A stretch of DNA of 64,000 nt from Cymodocea nodosa (Eukaryota; Streptophyta; Magnoliopsida; Alismatales; Cymodoceaceae). The position numbers and the translations under genes were made by a program. Location: assembly GCA_036874045.1 (NCBI GenBank), contig CM072341.1, positions 8,568,501 through 8,632,500 of the forward strand, given 5' to 3'. A model generated the notes under the pieces. It did no database searches. It was not told the origin of the DNA and worked only from the letters and a program-made list of their open reading frames with translations. This document shows, piece by piece, positions 40,399 through 52,495 of the stretch (its first letter is position 1; each line of letters opens with the position of its first letter).

Positions 40399-42215
40399 TT
40401 ATCTATTCCTCCTAACAATATCAGTAATAGCAGAGTAAATTTTATCTCCTAGATGCCTAAAATCATTTCTGATATCATTCAGGACTGCATCTAAGGTAGG
40501 AGGTAGATCTAGTTGCTGTTGTACTTGTTCTGAATAGGTTGGCTATGGTGGTTGCTGTTCTGATAATTCATGCTATTGTTGTTGTTGTTGATGATGAGGT
40601 TGAGGTTGATGCATGGCCTAGAATCTTTGCAAATCTTTTACACTAAAAGCTCTCATGCCTTTAGTTTCAAAGGGCCAATCAGATAAATTCAATTGGTTTG
40701 CAAGGAGTTTACATATAGCATCTCCAAAAAATAACTTTGAACTCATGCTGTAGTTGAGAAATGAAAACATCAAACCAATTGATTTGAATTCTATTCAGCA
40801 GACCATAAGTTGCATATAGACAACTTCTGCTGACTTCCATATTATGTCCGACTCTCTGAAATAAATTGGCATGCAAGATATTTGCAATAAACCTTGCCTC
40901 TGCATTCAGATTTTCCATTAACCTCATTTCACTATAGACGTCTAGAATCTTTAATAATGATTGAATATCCCATTCCAACTATCTAATCATGTTAAATCTA
41001 TTTGTAACAACAACACCTTTATTTCGTAATCCCAAAACTTCAAAAATTACTTTAGGAGACAATGTGAACTCCTGTTGAGATATTTGACTTGTCAAAAGAT
41101 TGTCATTCATTACCAGATTGCTGTAAAAAGCTATAATAAGCTCTTTGTATTGCATCCAATTTGTTCCAACCAGTAAGAATTTTATTAAGCCTTGAAACTC
41201 AAATAGATCTCTTATTTCCATCAAATTTCTGAATTTTATTGGACGAGCATGTAGAATCTGACAAGTAATCAAATTATTATATTTATGCAATGCTTCCTCA
41301 GATCTAAAATGAATTGAATTTCCTTGAATATTTATTGTTCTATACAAAGAAGTTGATACCTGAAGCCGTGATTTTGAATTTATTTCATCTTCAAGAATCT
41401 CTTCTACAAAATGAATGTCATCTTGTTCCTCTGTCAAAATATTATCTTGAAGCTACTCAGGTAAGCTTGATTCTTCAGCTTCAACAATGTTAGGAACATT
41501 TTCAATATGCTCTACATTCATTGGTTCAGTCTCTATAGAATGGTTAGAGTTTAATTTTTCCATAAATTCATCAGCCTATGTATCTATCTGTAATTGTTCC
41601 ATTTCTACAACAGATATTTCCATTTGTACATGTTGTGAATTCTCAGACTCTAACTCTATAGATTCTGAAGTAGGCTGGTTGACATTATGCTCTTCTAGAG
41701 TCTTATCTTGTTCAATATCCGCTACTCCAGACAATTCAGCCTCTGAACTTGTTATTGCCTCAATATTTTCAAGTACATCTACAATAACTTATTCAATATC
41801 AATTACCTGATGCTCTAATTTTTCAATTTCTACATCATCAGGGCTTGAACTAATAGAAAAACTTGAACTCATATTTGACTTGGATTTCTTTTCAAGTTTT
41901 CTAGCTAGGGAAAATAAAGTCTCATTATCATCATTAGTTTCAGTATGCTCGGAACTAATGATTTTATCAGATGCACTAAAAGGAATAATGTCTAGACATA
42001 CATTTTCCTTTGAAGATAAATGCTCATCTAATTTTCCTTTTCCATAAGACTTTGTTTCCTTAGACATAATTTTTCTAACTTTTCGTCGTCTATAACAAGT
42101 CAGTCTCTTTTCTTCAAGTATTACTGTTTTCTTGTGAAATTGTTGCATAAAAGTTTTCTAGTTTAATTCTTCTAAGGTACTTTCTATAGCCACTACCTTT
42201 CGAAGACTTTCAACT
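40399..42215 (-). pseudogene. D1: accessory ORF, 3' two-thirds
   Basis: Colinear with the X and F accessory ORFs, from about Lys-Val-Glu-Ser-Leu-Arg-Lys near 42210 to Leu-Arg-Arg-Asn-Arg and TAA at 40401-40399. Acidic linker, then the C-terminal domain with AFYSNL, FEVLGL and FQRVGH. Stops interrupt at the end of 42148-41789, near 41577, 41455 and 40979 (TAG just before Leu-Glu-Trp, where X has TAA and F has Glu). A 2-bp deletion near 40755 shifts the last part. Upstream the ORF joins family-D LTR sequence at about 42215, so gag, pol and the ORF start are lost. Confidence 0.8.
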
Positions 42216-43468
42216 TTTCTTTCTCTGCTTCACCGAATTTGCTTTCTTCTGATACTTCAGATCTTCAGTGACATAAATCTAATTTTTTATGCTTCACTAA
42301 ATTTTCTTTCATCTAAGAGTTTTTTCCCAAAAGGTAATTTTGATCCTTGAAAAGATTTTTTGTTCAATGTGCAAGGATAACTGATCAACGAGAATTCTAT
42401 GCCTTTTATACTAAATTTGTTTTTCATGCATATCCTCCACGTTTAATCACCATCAGTCTTCCACTTCTTCACGTCTTTTCTTTTTCCTTCATTGAAAATA
42501 CACACATTCTGATCCACGTTTACATTTTTAATTTTCTTTAATCATCAATCTTGAATCTTTGAAAAATTTCCTGCAAAATAAACTTTCTCGTACAAAATTT
42601 TTCATCAAATGTAATAATAAGTCATTACTTTAATGTTAACTAAACGAGTAACATAAGTAGATATATAACTTAACGTTTCTAACTTAACGAGTTCCTCATG
42701 TGCAAACTCACGTGACAAGTACTATAACTAACTCAACGAACTAAGTCTGTTGTGTTACACTAACTCAACGAGCCATCTCTGTGGTGTTACAGATAACTCA
42801 ACAAACCAACTCCGTTGTGTTATAGATAACTCAATGAACTAGTAATAAACAAATGTTTTTATAATAAGAATTTTACCACGTGCAAAAATAACAACTTAAG
42901 TTTATAACACTAACCTAACACGTTGCCTTAGTGTTCAATATAGCAACTCAACGCGTTTAGTTATGTTAACTTAACGAGTTAACATGTGCACCTCACATGA
43001 TACAATATAACATTCGTAACCTTTAATTTCACCACGTGTACAATACTAACTTAACGAGTTCGTCTCTTCTTTTACACACTAACTTAATGAGTTCTCACGT
43101 GTCCTATTTTAACCTTTAAGCCTATAACTCAACGAGTTCTCACATGACCTTTATACAAATAACACACTAACTCAACGAGTTGTCTAAACGTGCACTGTTC
43201 ATGATACAAAAAATATAACTTTAAAACATATTATGATTTTCAATAAAAACACATGTTAACTTAACGTTTAGTTAAATCAGAAATTAATGCAACGAAACGA
43301 CTAGTTATTTAACTTAGTATAATTTCAGATCCAATACAGACAAGTATTTATATCAGTAAGCATTTTCTGTATTAATTGATGTTTTTACTTTCTTTTCACA
43401 AGCAATAATAATTGAGCAAATATGATTACTTTCATTCAGCACACATCATCAAAACAAAATACTCAACA
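42216..43468 (-). repeat. D1: outer (5') LTR, inner end deleted
   Basis: Family-D LTR on the minus strand from the CTTCACCGAATTTGC zone to the TGTTGAGTATTTTG start (CTCAACA at 43468). The CCTACA end and primer site are missing where it meets the accessory ORF. A motif array with CACGTG lies at about 42660-43200. Confidence 0.85.
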
Positions 43469-44900
43469 AAACAATAAAATTATTTTCTATTTTTTGAATC
43501 AAACAAATGTCAAACCTTCACAATACTGACAATGATAACATTAATCACGATACAAAACAGACAATACAACACTTTAATACTAAATGTAAACACAGTTAAT
43601 TTGTTGTTTTTGGTATTTTTGTTTTGATATGTTCCTGAAGATGAACGAAAGGTGAAATGTAAAAATCTCTATCAATAGTAAAAACTTTTGTCACTACATG
43701 TGACGCAATTACACCACTGAAAACTTAATCACTTACAATCTTGCTTCCTCTCCCTATAGAATCGCAAATCAAGAATTGTAAGATGACCTCCTCTTCAGCA
43801 TACTGGCATCAACCTGAAACCAAGGCTAGAAGCTTTACAATCTCTTGAGATATGAGTCGGTGCTTGGTGAAAATGGCTTCCCTTCCCACAACACGATCAC
43901 TCCTCACAATGGTTGTCAGTCACCGTATTTGGCTCGAAATCGACCCGACATTAGGAAAGTATCCTCACAAACCTCTAGTGGTTGGTGATTTTGGTGGTGG
44001 TTTGGAGCTTCAGAGAACTTCCGATGCTTTCTGTAGTTAGCGTGGTTCTCCACCTCTACACACACACTTTCTTCATCTTTTTTCTCTTCTTTTATATTTT
44101 TTTCTGTAGTAACTGCTTCTGCTTAGATGATCGGTTGGATTTCCTTCATTCATATTAACGATGGTGATTTCTTCTTCATTCCACGAGTGAATTCCTGCAT
44201 GATACATGCAATCATGGTTTTCCTTCAAATTTCCTATTTCTACAACTACTAGAGTGACATATTAGCAAATAAATGGTCTATGGAGTTATAGATAACTCAA
44301 TGAACTTACTTCGTTGATTTAACTATAAAACACATGCAATAAAGAAATAACTTATAAACTACTAACATAACACATTACCTTAGTATATATTCAAGTAACT
44401 CAACGCGTATAGTTATGCTAAATTAATGAGTTATACATGTGCAACTCACATGACATAATAAAGCATTTAAATTCAGCACGTGCATAATTCTAACTTAACG
44501 AGTTCAGATATACAACTTACGGTTTTTAGTCATTAACTCAATGAGTTGTTACTTTGTACTTTTTACGCCTTTAAGCCTTTAACTCAACGAGTTGTTTCTG
44601 TATACCTGAATATTCTTTTAGCATTTAAAACATAACTATTTGATACATAAAATGTAACTCTTCAAAATAACAGAAAATTCGGAGACAAGAATTTCAAAGC
44701 TTGTAACTTACCGATAGTTCAGAAATGTACTTAATTAACACTAATTCCTTTAAATTATGCAGATTCTTTCATTAAAGTATGTAATAGTGCAATTATAACA
44801 TAATGGCTTAATTCTCATATGATAAGCTCAATATTCTGTAATTAACCATCATTTAACTATTAATATTATGCACTTTTTCATTCTAAACAAAGGTCATGAC
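43469..44900 (-). repeat. Divergent old relative of the family-D LTR and unassigned flank
   Basis: Between about 44255 and 44650 the order of motifs (AACTCAACG, GTGCAACTCACATGAC, AACTTAACGAGTTC, GCCTTTAAGCC, AACTCAACGAGTTG) is colinear with family-D LTR U3 on the minus strand, but with many differences. 43469-44254 holds no recognised feature; 43780-44050 is richer in G and C than its surroundings, and the small ORF at 43852-44040 has no family signature. Edges are unclear. It could be an old solo LTR or the LTR of another lineage sharing these motifs. Confidence 0.5.
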
Positions 44901-45089
44901 ATTTCTGACTGTTTGAAACTAAGACAATTGTAGATGGTTAGATCACATGAATAACAAATGAATTATATTCAATATAATAGAGTTGAGTATGAGAATCCTA
45001 TAGTTTACCCAACTAATGGTTAATTTAGAACAAGTAATATGTTGAGAGATAAGGAAGTTTGGGATAGGTATCACAGACTTAAGCATAGT

Positions 45090-45562
45090 TTAGAGCGAAA
45101 CATGGGCAAACTGGAATAATACATGTATCAGCAATAAGAAGTCAACCAATTGAATTATAGGGAAGAATATTCAAAACCTAAAATCAATATCGCATATGAA
45201 ATGAAAAAAACCATAATAAAAATTGATCAAAAATTGAATGTAATGAGACTAGATGATCTTGTAAGAAAGCTAAAAGCACTTGATGAATTTACAAAGAAAT
45301 TACAAGTTATGCAATAGGAAAACACAAATGAAAACTTTAATGTTACAGATCTACATAAGTTGCAAGGCATGTAGACAAGAGAAAATACCAAAAAAATAGA
45401 ATTTAAAGAATGTAAATTAAAACTTAAAAAAATTGAAGATCAGAATGATGAAAATGAAATACAAGAACATCATGAAAGTAATGAAAATCTGAAAAATGTA
45501 TGTATAACATTAAGATCTGGAATTGATATACTACCAAGAATTCAAAAAGAAGTAATGTAAAG
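45090..45562 (+). pseudogene. G: gag C-terminal region
   Basis: One frame, with stops (TAA, TAG), runs from about 45100 to a TAA near 45558: Lys/Glu/Asn-rich, coiled-coil-like sequence ending in Val-Cys-Ile-Thr-Leu-Arg-Ser-Gly (about 45499-45522). The Thr-Leu-Arg-Ser-Gly block is typical of the gag-protease junction of Athila elements. Upstream, 44900-45090, the gag is too decayed to follow. Confidence 0.6.
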
Positions 45563-46675
45563 GTGGATAAGACCAAAATTCAAAATGATAATGAACATGT
45601 AATATCTGAAAACTTAGAAATCAATGAAGAAAAATCTGAATCTAAAAATGAGATTAAAAATGATCAAACGAATGAAATGAAAGAAAAAGAATCTTGTAAA
45701 TCACAATCATTAGCATCCTATCCTGAAAGATTACAACAAACATTTCCTCAAAAACAAGAAAAAATTAGAGAAATTTTTGAAAAAGTATAAGTTAAAATTC
45801 CTTTGTTAAACTTATTGTAGAAAATGACACCTTATGCTAAATTTCTTAAGGATTGATGTACTAAGAAAAGAGAGCAAAAAGTTTTAAGGAAAGTCTTTTC
45901 AGCTGAGCAAAGTAATTCCCTGTTTCTGCCACATATTCCTAAAGAATTATCTAATCCAAGAATCCCTATTATATCATGCACCATAGGAAATACCATTCTG
46001 GAAAGAACCTTAATAGACTTAGGTGTAGGTATAAATGTTATGCCGAGTGATATATTTGCATCCTTAAGATTAGAAGGCTTAATCCCTACTAGGACTGTCA
46101 TTCAATTAGCTGATAGAAGTATAAGATACCCTAAAGGAAAAATAAAAGATGTCCAAATTAAAATCAAAAACTTCATATATCCTATCGATATTGTGATATT
46201 GGATTCTCAACAAATTAAGCATCAGAATCATGATACATCTTTAATTTTGGGAAGACCATTTTTAGCAGCATCAAAGGCTGTTATAAATTGTAAAACTTGA
46301 GTGATGAAATTAGCATATGGTAATGAGGATACCTAATTAAACATTTTCAAACCAGAAAAGTTTAAGGAGTTAGAAATGTCCTTACATACTATAAACTTTT
46401 TAGAGGATGAAGGAGATATGCTAGATGATGTGATTCAGGAAGAATTAAATAGGCAACTAGATTCTGAAACTTTAGAAGTAAGTGAAAGCATAGATGTAGA
46501 AGGAGATCAAGAAGAGTTTAATATAGAAGATGAAAATGTTCAATTAGAAGCTCTAGCTTCTAGTGGTCAACATTTAGATTTAAAGCCTTTATGTCCTGAC
46601 TTAAACTATATATTTCTAAAAGAAAAACAAACATGTCCAATCATTAATGCTTCAGATTTAAAAGAGGATTAAATT
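45563..46675 (+). pseudogene. G: linker and aspartic protease
   Basis: A Lys/Glu-rich linker (45563-45790) ends in the block Tyr-Pro-Glu-Arg-Leu-Gln-Gln. The protease follows: ISCTIGNTILERTLIDLG near 45970-46025, with the catalytic Asp at about 46016 (Asp-Leu-Gly-Val; Athila proteases use Asp-Leu-Gly-Ala), LADRSIRYPKG near 46107-46140, and LILGRPFLAASKA near 46245-46280. A Glu/Asp-rich linker to RT (46376-46672) ends with TAA. In-frame stops at about 45788, 45819, 45855, 46298 and 46334. It would mature gag-pol proteins. Confidence 0.8.
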
Positions 46676-48144
46676 TCTAAATTAAAAGATGTAGTAAAAA
46701 CTTATAAAGAAGCAATAGGATGGACTATGACTGATATAAAGGGTTAAGTACAACTTTATACTGTCATCACATATATTTAGAAGAGAATGCTAAACCAGTT
46801 AGAATTCTTAAGAGGAGATTAAATCCAAACCTTAAAGAAGTAGTCAGGAAGGAGATAGTAAAATGGTTAGATAATGATATAATTTATCCGATTTCTAATA
46901 GCTCATGAGTTAGTCCAATCTATGTAGTTCCCAAGAAATCAGGATTAACAGTTATTAGGAATGAAAGTCAAGACTTGATACCTACTAGAATCCAATCAGG
47001 CTGGAGAGTGTGTATAGACTATAAAAAGCTGAATGTTGTGACTAGGAAAGATCATTTTCCCTTACCTTTTATAAATCAAATGCTAGGGAAATTAGCAGGG
47101 CAAGAATATTTTTGTTTCCTAGATGGTTATTTAGGATATAACCAAGTTTTAGTAGCATTAGAGGATCAAGAGAAAACAACTTTCACATGTCCTAATGGAA
47201 CTTATGCTTTTAAGAGAATGTCATTTAGATTATGCAATGCACTAGCTACCTTTCAAAGGTGTATGCAGGGCATATTCTCTAGAATGACTTGAGTTTTTTA
47301 GAAATATTTATGAATGATTTTACTATATATGGAACTTCATATGAAGTGTGTTTAAACAATTTAGACCAAGTATTAAAATGTTGTGAGGAAAAAGATCTGG
47401 TTCTAAATTAGGAAAAATGGCACTTCATGGTTAAACAAGGAATTGTCTTGGACATATTGTTTCAAAGTAAGGGTTGGAAGTAGATAAAGCTAAAATAGAA
47501 GTAATTTCTAATTCTCCAGAACCTAAATCAGTAAAATATATTAGATCATTTCTAGGACATGTAGGATTTTATAGAAGATTCATTAAAGATTTTAGCAAAA
47601 TAGCTAGACCTTTAACTAATCTATTAAAAGATGTCCCATTTAACTTTGATAAAAATTGCAAAGAAGCATTTTTCAAGCTTAAAAATAGCTTAATTTCAAC
47701 CTCTATAATACAAGCACCTAATTGGAGCCATCCATTTGAATTAATGTGCGATGCATTTGATTTTGTTGTAGGAGTAGTGCTAGTACAGAAGATAGAAAAA
47801 TCTCCAAGAGTAATTCATTATGCAAGCAAAACATTAAATGATGCTCAAGTTAATTATACAACTATTGAAAAAAACTATTAGCTATTGTATTTACCTTAGA
47901 AAAGTTTAGATCATATCTGATTGTAGCTAAAGTGAGAGTATGCACGAATCATTTAGCTTTAAAACACCTAATAGCAAAGAAAGAGACTAAACCTAGATTA
48001 ATCTGGTGGATATTTTTATTGCAAAAATTTGATCTAAAAATTAAGGATAAAAAAGGTTGTGAGAATGTAGTAGTAGACCATTTATTAAGATTACAAATAG
48101 AAAAATCAAACATTGAAATTAAGGATAATTTTCCTGATGAATAA
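46676..48144 (+). pseudogene. G: reverse transcriptase and RNase H
   Basis: RT blocks: GWRVCIDYKKLN near 47005, FPLPFINQML near 47054, FLDGYLGYNQVL near 47115, TYAFKRMSF and the catalytic box near 47308, which reads Phe-Met-Asn-Asp instead of Phe-Val-Asp-Asp, so the first catalytic Asp is lost. The RT-RNase H connection shows FLGHVGFYRRFIKDFS near 47545-47595, and RNase H shows Met-Cys-Asp-Ala (47744) and HYASKTLN near 47815. Frameshifts near 46745, 47285, 47440 and 47890 plus several stops break the frame. Present only as a relic. Confidence 0.82.
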
Positions 48145-49429
48145 TTAATGACCTTAAACACAATGCCTTGGTATGCAGACATAGTTAATTACCTAGTTAC
48201 TAGTTTAACACCTAAAGATTGGAATAGACAAGATAAGAAATTGTTCTTTTCAAGAGTGAAATATTATTATTGAGAAGACCCATACTTATTTAAGAAATGT
48301 CATGATCTCTTATTAAGGAGGTGTGTTCTAGAATCTGAATATCAAAGCATAGTCTTTTTGCCATGACCAAGCATGTGGAGGACATTTTGGTTCAAGGAAA
48401 ACTACCGCCAAAATTCTGCAATGTGGATTTTATTGGCCAACACTATTCAAAGATGCTCATAAATATTGCTTAAGTTATTTAAAATGTCAACAAATAGGAA
48501 GGATATCAAAGAGGAATATGATGCCTCTAAATCCTATTATTGAAGTTGAAATCTTTGATGTGTGGGGAATAGATTTTATGGGTTCATTTCTTATGTCTAA
48601 TCAATTTAATTATATATTGTTGGGGGTGGATTATGTATCTAAATGGATAGAAGTTATTCTTACAAAAACTAATGACAACAAAGAAGTAATACATTTTATA
48701 AGAACTAATATAATTGCTAGATTTGGAATACCTAAAGCTATTGTTAGTGATAGAGGAACTCATTTCTGTAATAGAAGTTTTGAAGCCTTAATGAGGAAAT
48801 ATGAAGTAAATCACAAAATAGCAACATCATATCATCCGCAAACAAGTGGACAAGTAGAAAGTGCAAACAAACAAATTAAGTTAATTTTAGAAAAAGTAGT
48901 AAATCCTACTAGAACATATTGGGCTAATAGATTAATAGATGCACTTTGGGCTTATAGAACTGCTTATAAGACAAGCTTAGGTATGTCACCTTTTAGGATA
49001 GTATATGGAAAAAGTTACCATTTACTAGTTGAAATTGAACATAAAGCTTATTGGGTATTAAAAACTCTGAACACTAATTTAAATCAAGCTGCTGAAAATA
49101 GAAAAATGTAATTGATTGAATTAGAAGAATTTAGGAATGAAGCTTATTCGAAAACTGTAAAAGAGAGAATGAAGTTTTGGCATGATAAGAAAATTATTCC
49201 AAAAACTTTTGAAATAGGACAAGAAGTATATTTTTACATGACTAAACTTGATAACCATCTAGGAAAATTAAGATCTAGATGGGAAGGACCTTACATAATT
49301 CAAAATATTTATTCCTATGGAGCTATTGAAATTGAAAATCCTAAAAATCTGAATATATTTAAAGTAAATGGACAAAGACTTAAGCATATTCTAAAAATTC
49401 AAAAAAGTTTCTTTGGAATTATAGAATAA
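48145..49429 (+). pseudogene. G: integrase
   Basis: A decayed HHCC zinc finger (Cys-His...Gly-Gly-His-Phe...Tyr-Cys...Lys-Cys-Gln) lies about 48360-48490 across a frameshift. The core is open from 48518: Trp-Gly-Ile-Asp-Phe-Met-Gly (first Asp), Val-Ser-Asp-Arg-Gly-Thr-His (second Asp) and Gly-Gln-Val-Glu-Ser-Ala-Asn (Glu), so the DDE triad is intact. The C-terminal segment 49112-49429 (after a single TAA at 49109-49111) contains Leu-Arg-Ser-Arg-Trp-Glu-Gly-Pro-Tyr, the usual gypsy GPY/F end. No chromodomain follows. Confidence 0.85.
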
Positions 49430-50112
49430 GTAAGAGTAGAGGACTACTCAAGCTTTATTAAGTAAGAAATGGATATATGTTTTGTAAAAAAAAACATATC
49501 TTAAATATAGCGGTCCAACAGAAAGAAATCATTGGTTTGACTGAAATATAAAAACATAAAAAATATATATTATATTAAGTAAAAGTGTCGGTTTTGCCGA
49601 ACACATGGCATCGATTCAACCGGAAGAAAAAGAAAAATTTTGTGTAATTTCAGTTCAACCATGGAAGAATAACGATTGGACCGAAATTCTAAAATGTTGA
49701 AAAATTAAGAGTCGGTTAGACTAGAGATTCTTCGATCTTGACCAAATTAAAAATTATTATTAAGTATTTTTACTAATTATAACTTTTTGAGAAGTCCGTT
49801 GAGTTAAGCTTAACTCGACGAACTTACTCCGTTGAGTCTAGGATAAGATAACGAACTTACTCCATTGAGTAAATTGAAAGTCAACGAAGTACTTAAGGTA
49901 AGTCCACTAACTTAGTCCATGGAGTTAACCATAACTCTATGGAGTAGTATATGTTAGTAGCGAGAGTTTACGTAGGAAAATGACCTGATTACCTACTAAA
50001 AACTTATGGTTTATTTATTCTAAAACTTAGGATTTGAGGGCATTATCTGCAGAAATCATTTAGAACTTAGAATAGTAGAGATCAAAGTAATTCTATTTCG
50101 TTCTGTAATGCC
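49430..50112 (+). other. G: non-coding stretch downstream of integrase
   Basis: No open frame. At about 49795-49945 there are repeated CGTTGAGT, AACTCGACGAACTTACTCC and GTCAACGAAG motifs similar to the family-D LTR motifs, although this is a gypsy element. Confidence 0.55.
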
Positions 50113-50321
50113 ATGAAGGTCAAGATGACGACCGACTTCTAGGATCAAATCGACACTATAGAATTCCTTAGACAGTCAAAAGAATGGCATTCAAGGCAGA
50201 AGATTAGAAATACTACCAAAGAAAAGCAACTTAAAAAGGTAGAGGATGACCTCTTTTTCTTTACAAGAAGACTCATAAATCTGTATGTTATAATACCTCA
50301 AATAATGGAAACAATAATACA

Positions 50322-51951
50322 TGTAGGATCGTATTGCTACACAAGAGGGGTGTGAATTGTGCTTTTCAACATTTTCGATTATAATTGAAACTTTAAAACT
50401 CAAAAACAAGTCTAGACACTGTTTTCATAAAATCAATTTTATTCAAGGTTTCAATTACAATATACAATTCAATTCTCCTCAGAAATTGTAGATGCAATTA
50501 TATATCAATACCATATTTCATCTATACAATTTCATAACTACAAACAAAGAAAACTAATTTGCAGAATTTAAAACATTTCTCCCTGTTTGAGATCTTTCTT
50601 CTTCTTCTTCTCTTTCTTCTTCAGCAATTCTTTAGTGACGAATATCTATTCTTTCTCTACTTTACCGAATTTTCTTTCTTCTAATACTTTAAATCTTTAG
50701 TGACATAAATCTAACCTTTTCTGCTTCACTGAATTTTCTTCCATCTGATACTTCAAATCTTTAGTGACATATATCTTACCTTTTTATGCTTCACTGAATT
50801 TTCTTCCACCTAAGAGCTTTCCCTCGAAGAGGTGTTTTTGATCCCTGAAAATATTTTCATTTGGTGTGCAGGGATAACTGATCAACAAGAATTCTATGCC
50901 TTTTATACTGTATCTTCATTTCATGCATATCCTCCACGTTTAATCACTATCAGTTTTCCACTTCTTCACATCTTTTCTTTTTCCTTCATCGAAATACACA
51001 CGTTCCGACCCACATTTACATTACGAATTTTCTTTAATCATCAATCTTAGATTTCTGAAAAATTCCGTACAAAATAAACTTTCTCGTCCAAAATCTTTCA
51101 TCAAGTGTAATAAGAAGTCGTTACTTTAATGTTAACTAAACGAGTCAAACAAGTAGATATATAACTTAACGAGTTCCTCATATACCAACTCACGTAACAA
51201 GTACTGTAGCTAACTCAACGAACCATCTCCATGGTGTTATGATAACTCAACGAACCATCTCCATAATGTTATGATAACTTAATGAACCATCTCTATTGTG
51301 TTACAGATAACTCAACGAACCAGTAATAAACAAATATTTTTATAATAAGAATTTCACCATGTGCAATATAACGCTAACCTAACAATTATTATAATAATAA
51401 AAATAACAATTTAAGTTTTATAACGCTAACCTAACGCGTTGCCTTAGTGTTCAATATAGCAACTCAACGCATTTAGTTATGTTAACTTAACGAGTTAAAC
51501 ATGTGCACCTTACGTGATACAATATAATATTCGTAACTTATAATTTCACCATGTGCACAACACTAACTTAACGAGTTCTCACGTGACCTATTTTAACCTT
51601 TAAGCCTCTAACTTAACGAGTTCTCACGTGATCTCTATACAAATAACACTCTAACTTAACGAGTTGTCTAATCGTGCACTGTTCATGATACAGAAGATAT
51701 AACTTTAAAACATATCATACTTTTCAATAAAACCACACGTTAACTTAATGTTTAGTTAAATGAGAAATTAATGCAATGAAATGACTAGTTATTAACTTAG
51801 TATAATTTTAGATCCAATACAAACAAGTATTTATATTGGTAAACTTTTTCTGTATTAATTGATGTTTTTAATTTCTTTTCACAAGTAATAGTAATTAAGC
51901 AAATATGATTATTTTCATTCAGCACACATCATCAAAACAAAATATTCAACA
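50322..51951 (-). repeat. F: 3' LTR
   Basis: 1630 bp on the minus strand, from TGTTGAATATTTTG (51951) to CGATCCTACA (50322). CACGTG and AACTCGTTAAGTTAG-type motifs lie at about 51130-51680 and a GAAGAAG-rich tract near 50600. The ORF at 50832-51050 on the plus strand is antisense LTR sequence. Confidence 0.9.
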
Positions 51952-52495
51952 ATCTCCCCCTTTTTGATGATGACAAAACCATATTAAATCAATTATGAAA
52001 TATATTTAACTCAACAAAGCACCTTCGTTGGGTTAACTTTTAATTCAACAAACAAGTTTGTTGACTTAAGTTCACTTAAGCTTATTTCTATTATTTGTGT
52101 AAATTTCACCTCTCAGAAATAAAACTTCCAAATGTCAATAATTACATAAGTATCATTTCTCCCCCTTTCATTATATAATTTAATAACCATATAATTTTCT
52201 TTCAGATTACATTATCATCTGTCAGATTACAATAACCATATAAATATCATCTCTCTTTATAATATATGCAATTAAAATCATAATCATCTTCTTTTATAAC
52301 ATTTCTCCCCCTTTTTTTCATTAATCAAAAAGATGATTACATAGTATATATATATAGCAAGAGACATATTTACAACAATGCTTTTTGTAAACAATAATAA
52401 GAATTGTAAACATTTACAGAAAAATGTATTGTTCAATGAATCAAGCAATGAATACAAACATTACATTTTGTATTCAGATACAAGCAAATAGACAG
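51952..52495 (-). promoter_or_regulatory. F: polypurine tracts and 3' non-coding zone
   Basis: On the minus strand CAAAAAGGGGGAGAT (51952-51966) precedes the LTR. Further tracts on that strand are TGAAAGGGGGAGAA near 52159-52172 and AAAAAAGGGGGAGAA near 52303-52317. No gene. Confidence 0.82.

Larger units (their letters stand above)
13088..43468 (-). mobile_element. Tandem family-D complex (units D2 and D1 sharing one LTR), with nested insertions
   Basis: Read on the minus strand from the right: a broken LTR (42216-43468), an accessory ORF (40399-42215), a 3' non-coding zone, a polypurine tract (33572-33585), an LTR (24822-33571), a PBS (24808-24819), a gag start (24621), the gag tail, and protease-integrase (14149-13088). 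The middle LTR is flanked by a polypurine tract on one side and a primer site on the other, so it serves two internal regions. This is the expected product of unequal recombination between related elements. Inserted into it are E, H, C, B and X. Its left end lies outside the window. Confidence 0.8.

Noticed and set aside
43852-44040. 62-codon ORF in a GC-richer stretch, possible host exon
   Set aside because: No recognisable domain, no splice context that I can defend, and it is next to LTR-like sequence.
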